Source: Panopea generosa (Eukaryota; Mollusca; Bivalvia; Adapedonta; Hiatellidae). From it: a stretch of 64,000 bases of DNA. The notes beneath the pieces were generated by a model. It was given only the letters and a program-made list of their open reading frames with translations. It was not told where the DNA came from and did not search any database. Shown here in pieces: positions 57,350 through 64,000 of the stretch (the first letter of the stretch is position 1; every line of letters starts with the position of its first letter). Both the position numbers and the translations under genes were made by a program. The stretch lies in contig CM055901.1 in the NCBI GenBank assembly GCA_029582155.1, positions 26,617,404 to 26,681,403 on the forward strand. The letters run 5' to 3'.

Positions 57350-60300
57350 TAAGCAATTAATCAAAACTTGAATCTTCTTCAATCTTTTAAGTTAATCGTC
57401 ATTGTGCTTCATTGTATTAGACTTTAATAGATTCTTACAGAGCGCGCTATGGTTATTTGTTTACCATAAGGCGTTTGTCGTGTAGTTTATTGTAAGATAT
57501 ATCATTGTGTTATGCTACAGTGAGAGTTAACATAATTATATCGGATATTTCAAAATTATCAACTTATCTCAACATATGGATATCAAATGGATATCAAATG
57601 GGTTTAGACTTAAGTTATATTTTTAGTTTTTGGACTTTATAACATATCGAAGCTGGATATTGGATCGGATTCCTTGAGTATACGGTGGATATCACAAGTT
57701 ACTTCTATTCATTATTTTTATTTGATTGTGTATCTTATTAGTGAATAAATATTATATATGATAAAATTGTAAAACATGTTTTGGTTTCACATAGCAGACG
57801 ATACTTAGTAACATGTTCTGTAGGTTCAATCCATATACAAATTACTGATAAAGTGTAATATAAATGATAATGATTGTGTAAATTGCCTTCGAAAGTGTCT
57901 GGTACGTCGTAGCTAGACAGTAGTTACAATCCATATTTAATAGATGTGTTGTTAAAAGTTTTTTGTTTTACGACGACTTATTCCATACGGGTCCACTTCG
58001 ATTTTGTATATAACCTTTAGTATGTAGTGTTACATTTGTTGCAAATGCATTTTACCAATATGAATCATAAAGTAAGGAAACAGCCTACGTCAGATTCAAC
58101 AGATAAATATTGGCTTCCTCTAAATGGATGTCGTTACCATTGCATCAAACGTTTATCATGCTACTCATTGCGTTAACTATATTTACAAAGAAAGAAAGAA
58201 ATTTCTTTGCAATTCAATAGGTCATAGGCCCGTGTGAACAAATATAAAACAGGAATGCATTTACATACATGACGTAACACAAACTGTATCTTATATTACA
58301 AAAAATGTGTAAAGAAAAAAGAGAAAATATCACGTATACATAACGAAATGTGCATATATATATACATATGTAAAACATACATACCAGATATATTTTAATC
58401 AATTGGTTTAATTTATGAGGTTACATTTAATCAATTACATACATCAAAGATTTGCGGAAAATCAAATACCGGAAATACAGTCATGTTGTCTTGTTGCGGA
58501 GAAAGTACATATATGGTGTTAATACACAAGTAAGTATACTTTATAATAATTATAATATGCAAATTATTTTTTTAAGCAAAAATGAACATGTTTACAAGCA
58601 GACTTTTTTCCAAATAGTTTGTGCTTCTTGTACTGCTGTACAGGTCATGCGTGTTGTAAGAGTTAACACATTGCGTATAACTTACATACATACATATATA
58701 CATACATTTGTTCTGGAGCTTCTCATTAACGCTCCTGTCGTTCTTGGGTCTATGGTCGTTTTGCATATACATGTCTTGTTTTTGTTTTCCAATTATGTTT
58801 GCAATGTTTACGTATAGTTATTCCGATAACTGTTCTTCGTTGAAGTTATGTAACTGCTTTCAGTTCACTTGGTTTGTTAATAAAACCAATGCCAGCATTT
58901 CTTATATTATAGGTGCTATGTCAGGACTTCTCATAGATGTTATTTTAGATGGAGTGTGCACACCTCGAAACAAAATTGATTCGACATAAGAAACATGTGG
59001 TACAGCTATTACACACATGGAAAAACGGACTTAATTGCTACCTGATTTATTTAATATTTTATATTAGTATCATTTTATTGGTAAGCTCACAGACCATATT
59101 TATATGGAAGGCAACTAGCACTGACCGAACTTAGTGGTTTTATCTATTTCATATTCATACAGGGAAGTAACTGTTGTTGGAATGGTCATACTCGCAACAA
59201 CGAAGTTGTCTACAATATACGGGAAATGTGAATTTAGATTTTGGTACTTGACTAAACGACACATAAAACACTGCTTAGTTCTCCTAAATGTTATGTATAA
59301 TGTTCAGAAGATCCGACCAATAAACAGGGTTGCAATGTATTAGATATGGCATTATTACACTCAAACAATTAAAAAATGAATAAAAAATCAACATCAAACT
59401 TAATATAAAACATAGGACACATCAATGAAAATCAATAAGATATATATAGAGATAATTTGATTATATATAATTTATATACAAGAAATCCAAAAACAGACCT
59501 ATGACAAATATATGAAATACGCATATCTATATTATAATTCCAAGAATATGATAAGCAAACATATAACAATATAGTTGAAGGCAGATGGCTGCATCGGTAT
59601 CGTGACATATTTTACTGTGAAAGTTATTTCCCTTTATCTATGACAACTTCTGTTAAATTTTTGTATTTGCGCTTGTATGTTGGCGACGTTGCATGGACAC
59701 GGGTGTATATCACGTAAACTATAATGACGGGTGTTAGAGAGCTATACAGTTTGTTTTGTATTGTCGATAGAATGTTTTTATTTAGAATCTGTCATATGTG
59801 CGGAATGTGCATAATTTTAGCGTAATAGGGTGTATCTAGTACTTCAAAATCACTAATGCTACACATGCAGTTTGTTATGTCAGAAGTGAAAAATTCGGTC
59901 GAAAATGGAATGTTTTTCATTTACCACATATAAACATGTGTAAACAGTCTGAAACCGGTATATTCTGCCCTTCTCATGTACATTGATCGGATATAAACAC
60001 AAATGAAAAGACAAGCGATTGTTCTACATGATTAAAAGATCTTGCCTGTTTTATTATTGGAAAGACCAAAGTCAAACATGGGAAACATACATTTTGTTGT
60101 CTGTTGGCGTCTGAAAGGCAAAAAATATCAATAGAAAAGTAGGTGTCATGTTTCTTTCAATATTTTTTTCTGTCCAATGTGTACACTGTTGACAAAGTGA
60201 AGTACACTTCAGAAATTCAAATATAATGTATTCATACCGCAATGTCAAACCTTCATTTTTTTCTATTTTCTGTCTTAAATTCACACTTGATAATGCTTTC

Positions 60301-61320
60301 AAAATGTTCAAAAATACATCAATAATGCCATTTAAATTACAAAATTAGCATTAAAACAAAAATAAATGAGCATTTAAAAGAAAGAGTCTTATGCCTTGAG
60401 TTTCTTTAAAAACAAAACATGCATTTACAGATTTAGACTGACCGTCAATTAAAATCCACAATCCCATTGACACAAGAAAGTTAGGGCCATGGCATTTAAT
60501 ATGAACCTCTTTTGTTCGGATATATTAAATTGATTTAGCTGTTACTGTTCATGAAATCATGCACTTATGTCATCACAATTAAATAAAATGGAAAACAAAT
60601 GTCAAGAAACCTTAAAACTTTAAATAATGGTTGGTCGGATGGTAACATTACCATGGCACTTTAAGATAAGTACAGTATAAATAAAAAATATGGCATGCAA
60701 CCTGAAACCCATAAGGATACAGTTATAACGTTACATGTTTGCTGTTTTAGATACTCACTTTAAATGTCACTCATGACTTAAAATAAAATAAGGATTATCA
60801 TTTTATTAGATACAATTACAAGAAAACTGTTCTTAAAATCACAATTATGCTGGTACCTGTCTCAAATTGCCATGTGTTCTACATACATGAATGTCCAAAT
60901 ACTTGCTGCAGCATTACATATGTTTTATAACATCTATTCAGGGATAAATCACCATCGTCTTCCCGCTCGTTTTAATGATCTCTTATTACGTACATCGCGT
61001 AGCTTGTGTACTTGCGCAGGCGCCTGTTCTATCAGCTTTTCCTTGTTCTACATGTCTTGGGTGATTGTATTTGTATTGATTTCGGTGCTATACCTCTTGT
61101 GAATTGTCGTCTGCAAATTGGTCGTCTGGTACATTAAGGAAAGATATTCCACCATAGTTGTCTCGGAGTGGGAAACATGTATACTTGTAAGATGCAGCCA
61201 TATGTAAAATTTATATTCAAGCTTGTAGACAAGTCGCGTTATACATTCATCAACACAATAATGACTACACGTCTCACACGTCTGCCACCTCAACTAACGC
61301 CTAATAAAAAAGAAACATGC
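57350..61320. other. No gene supported
   Basis: About 4 kb of AT-rich DNA. Open frames around 58.45-58.99 kb, 60.07-60.31 kb and 60.87-61.10 kb were read; none shows a domain or paired strong splice signals. No repeats shared with the rest of the window were noticed. Confidence 0.4.
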
Positions 61321-61650
61321 GTTATAACACAATTTTGATATTTTATTCACGTTACAACAGCTTGCGTTTGATTTGTGGGCGTTATAACAACTAACGTGTG
61401 GTTTGTGTCCAATATAACAACTTACGCGTGATTTGTGTCAAATACAATGATTGGCCTGTGATTTGTGCCCGTTATAACAATAATCTCGTGATTTGTGTCC
61501 GAAATAACAACTAACGTGTGATTTGTGTACGATACAACAATTGACGCGTGAATTGTGCCTGTTATAACAACTAACGTGTGATTTTATACCGGTATAACAT
61601 CTAACTCGTGATTTGTGACCTATATTACAACTTACAAGCCATTTAGGGAT
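61321..61650. repeat. Minisatellite, 30-bp unit, about 10 copies
   Basis: Units such as gttataacaactaacgtg followed by tgatttgtgtcc repeat at exactly 30 bases from 61,351; eight successive units have no indel. The flanking units (61,321 and 61,621) are more diverged. Period conservation with scattered substitutions suggests age without slippage. Confidence 0.93.
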
Positions 61651-61741
61651 TTATGTCGGACTCCGCTGTTTGCCTTCCAAACTTTACTTGGGTTTTTATT
61701 TTGATAAAACATTTTGACAGATTTAAATACTTTATCTTTGT

Positions 61742-62000
61742 AAATATTGCCTGTAATAGCTCTACCCTCTTTGCAAGGAATTTGTACAACAGGACCACTA
61801 GAGTTGAAGAAAATGGCATATAAACGTTCTTGTCCTCGTTGCTATGACCGGCATAGCCTGATATTTACCAAGCAATTGTTTGTTATTGATGCGCCGTTGG
61901 GGTTCAAAATAATAAATCTAAGTTTCATTCCCAATGACCAAGTTAGAAATTTTCCTAGGATTACATTTTTTTATATTTTTTTCAGAGTTGTTTTAGCACA
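61742..62000 (+). CDS. Exon-like open frame, unknown
   Basis: After an acceptor-like tattgcctgtaatag the frame reads LPSLQGICTTGPLELKKM, then AYKRSCPRCYDRHSLIF, TKQLFVIDAPLGFKIINL and SFIPNDQVRNFPRI. The middle ~180 bases are less AT-rich than their surroundings and the CPRC pair is notable. A clear donor was not found (GACCAAGTTAGA is possible), and the end of the frame runs into a T-rich stretch. No family recognised; it may also be a fossil of a gene copy. Confidence 0.3.
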
Positions 62001-62009
62001 ATCTTAACG

Positions 62010-63038
62010 CTTGGCCTTTTGGTCAGGTTTTAATATGACATTGAAATATAACCACTGTACATGAGTGTGTAAACTTCAACAATGAATATCTTGGTCAATT
62101 ATAATCGGATTAAATTGAAAATTTGAAATTGCATAAACATCCTCAAACAATTGCATGAGGTTTTCATGTTCTTACGCAACATTGTTTCTACGGATGGCCA
62201 TTAGTGACAGAATTTATTGAATGCCTCTCGTGTACACATACAAATAACGTCTAACATGTAAATGATGACATTGCTTTGTTTGAGTTACACCATTTTATAA
62301 CACGTGATATGTATCATATAAATGAACTTACTTATGATTAATTTCTTTTATGACAACTAATGTTTTACATGTATTCATATACTTGTTATAATTAACATGG
62401 GGCTCATATCTGATGTAACGACCCCTAATTCTGATATTTATCATGTTGAAAAGTGGCGGTAAATCCCATTCGATAAGAATATCGAATTGATTCAGTTGAA
62501 CTAATCAATTAATGACTTGTTGAAAGTCACTTAATTATAGTTCAATTTGTGCAGATAAATAGCGACAAGGGGAATAAATACATTAGTTTTGTAAATAATC
62601 AATTCACTACCTTTTTTTTAATTGGAAGCATTCTTTTTTTATAAAAAAAAAACAACTAGTCAATGCGGATCTCGCATTAACTTGGCTTCGCCTGTTATTC
62701 AGACAATTTGTAAAAAATATGTTGAAGGACAAAATATATCTGAAGAGGAAAAGAATAAACACTAAGAGATTTATGTAACACTGGTTCATCAGAAATGTGG
62801 AAAGAAAAAAAACCCAAATGTTTTGTCTGTAGAAAAGCTAAAATTTGATGCAAAATATATGCATTTTCTAAAAAATATAGTTTTAAAAGTTCATATTGAG
62901 GCATACTAAAGGTGTTTTGTGAAAACGGGACCTGTTTTTTGCAACCTGTGGGATGACCGGTACTGTTCACATATTTTTAGTTAAACTACAACAATGCACA
63001 TATAACAGGTATTTGGATTGCAAATGGTATTAAAAGGG
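62010..63038. other. No gene recognised
   Basis: AT-rich DNA; homopolymer runs at 62,610-62,655. Confidence 0.4.
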
Positions 63039-63041
63039 AGG

Positions 63042-63170
63042 TGGTTCTTAGTTTATTGTAAAGTGATCCTCCAGTAAGGACGGTGTTTCTGAAGTCTTCC
63101 TCAATCATAAAACTGAAAGCGATATATATAATTTACTCTTTTGTAAACGGCGTTATGCGCATCATTTCTT
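63042..63170 (+). repeat. SINE-like tail fragment, family C style
   Basis: Contains ccagtaaggacggtgtttc, gaagtcttcctcaatcata and aaactgaaagcgatatata, then acggcgttatgcgc, parallel to ggaaggacggtggttct, gaggtcttcctccacca, aaactggatatgcc and atggcattaaac at 52.2 kb. Head absent. Confidence 0.5.
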
Positions 63171-63174
63171 GTTT

Positions 63175-64000
63175 CTTGCTTCTTTAGATATCAATTTATA
63201 CGGACTCCGCACCTAACTTCATTGTATATCAGTATCGCTTCGGTTGAATAAGAACAACATTTCGTTGTGACCAAAATACAAACATTACATGTTCCTACCC
63301 ATGAGCGTTTAAGTCAACTGTCACGTGACCACTTTCATGAAACTTGGTACTACTTTTTTCGGCAGGACTTCTTTCAGGGTACTCTCCCCCACTACCACTC
63401 GCTGGGGCTTTCTCGTCGGTAGGCACGCGTCTGCTGATAAGGATTACCTTATACTGATAAGGATTCGGTAATGTGTGTTTTATGTGTATAAGTTATGTAT
63501 TACATAATTACACACACTTATATGATCCGGTGAAAAGGCCTCGTTATGTACAATGTAAGATACCATAATAAGGAATTTATATATTTTTGTTTGACAAAAA
63601 AGTCGTTTGCGCACATCAGTTGAAGACGATAAATACCCATATTAAGTTGATTATTTTTATTCGAAACTGCAGTCTGATCAGTAAAGGAAATACCGACAAG
63701 CATCTATAATATTTGATAAATATATATGGCTCAGTCTGTAAATACAGGTAATTACATGTACATCGTCTCGGATGCCGATGAGTTCATCAGTTTGTCCTGT
63801 TTATTAATACCGTTACTACAAAGCCATAGTTGATCTATATTAAGATCCAATTTGTAGTCTGATGACCTTAACGCATACCGTACATAACAGTTCTTACAGG
63901 CGTCTTCATGTGTCAACTATTTAACACCTCTACGATATTCTAAACCGATTAATTTATAGGACACTCAAAACTGGTTTATAACATAATATCTACATGATGC
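63175..64000. other. No gene recognised
   Basis: AT-rich DNA to the window edge; a short direct repeat (ctgataaggatt, twice near 63,435-63,465) is the only pattern seen. Confidence 0.4.

Overview
The window is AT-rich animal nuclear DNA with no bacterial, viral or organellar gene organisation. Several tRNA-headed SINE-like families, L1-type LINE fossils, a tandem-core element ending in a hairpin, and a decayed SAP/SWIM/YqaJ gene together suggest a bivalve mollusc or a close relative. The taxon is inferred from repeat types; the species cannot be named from this sequence.

Layout. 0.5-2.3 kb holds a broken minus-strand gene with SAP-like, SWIM zinc-finger and YqaJ-type nuclease parts. 2.6-6 kb has a 53-bp tandem array, a tRNA-headed SINE and plain DNA. 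6.1-11.2 kb is the best retroelement: a minus-strand L1-like LINE with endonuclease and reverse transcriptase, disabled by stops and frameshifts, whose A-rich tail abuts a fossil of a second LINE type. 12-21 kb is a patchwork of SINEs (one nested in another) and tandem-core elements. 22.8-23.3 kb carries an L1 ORF1-like fossil.

26.6-45.2 kb is dominated by minisatellites: a 39-bp array (about 60 copies), a second 39-bp array (about 18), a 69/75-bp array (about 39) and a 33-bp array (nearly 100). Between them lie an (ATGT)n tract with a G run, a Helentron/pearl-like element with a terminal hairpin, and two more LINE fossils. Long open frames here on both strands are mostly products of repeat units divisible by three. 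45-64 kb is quieter: a palindrome-ended MITE, a ~98-bp tandem array, a second decayed copy of the 6-11 kb LINE, scattered SINEs and a 30-bp array.

No complete host gene is visible. Three short segments look like possible host exons: 41,144-41,255 on minus (strong splice sites and a hydrophobic helix), 55,818-56,097 on plus and 61,742-62,000 on plus. The window is best read as intergenic or long-intron DNA. Its most unusual content is the higher-order minisatellites, including two 39-bp arrays that appear to share a core in opposite orientation, the hairpin-bearing 342-bp tandem units, the Helentron-like element and the SAP-SWIM-YqaJ relic.
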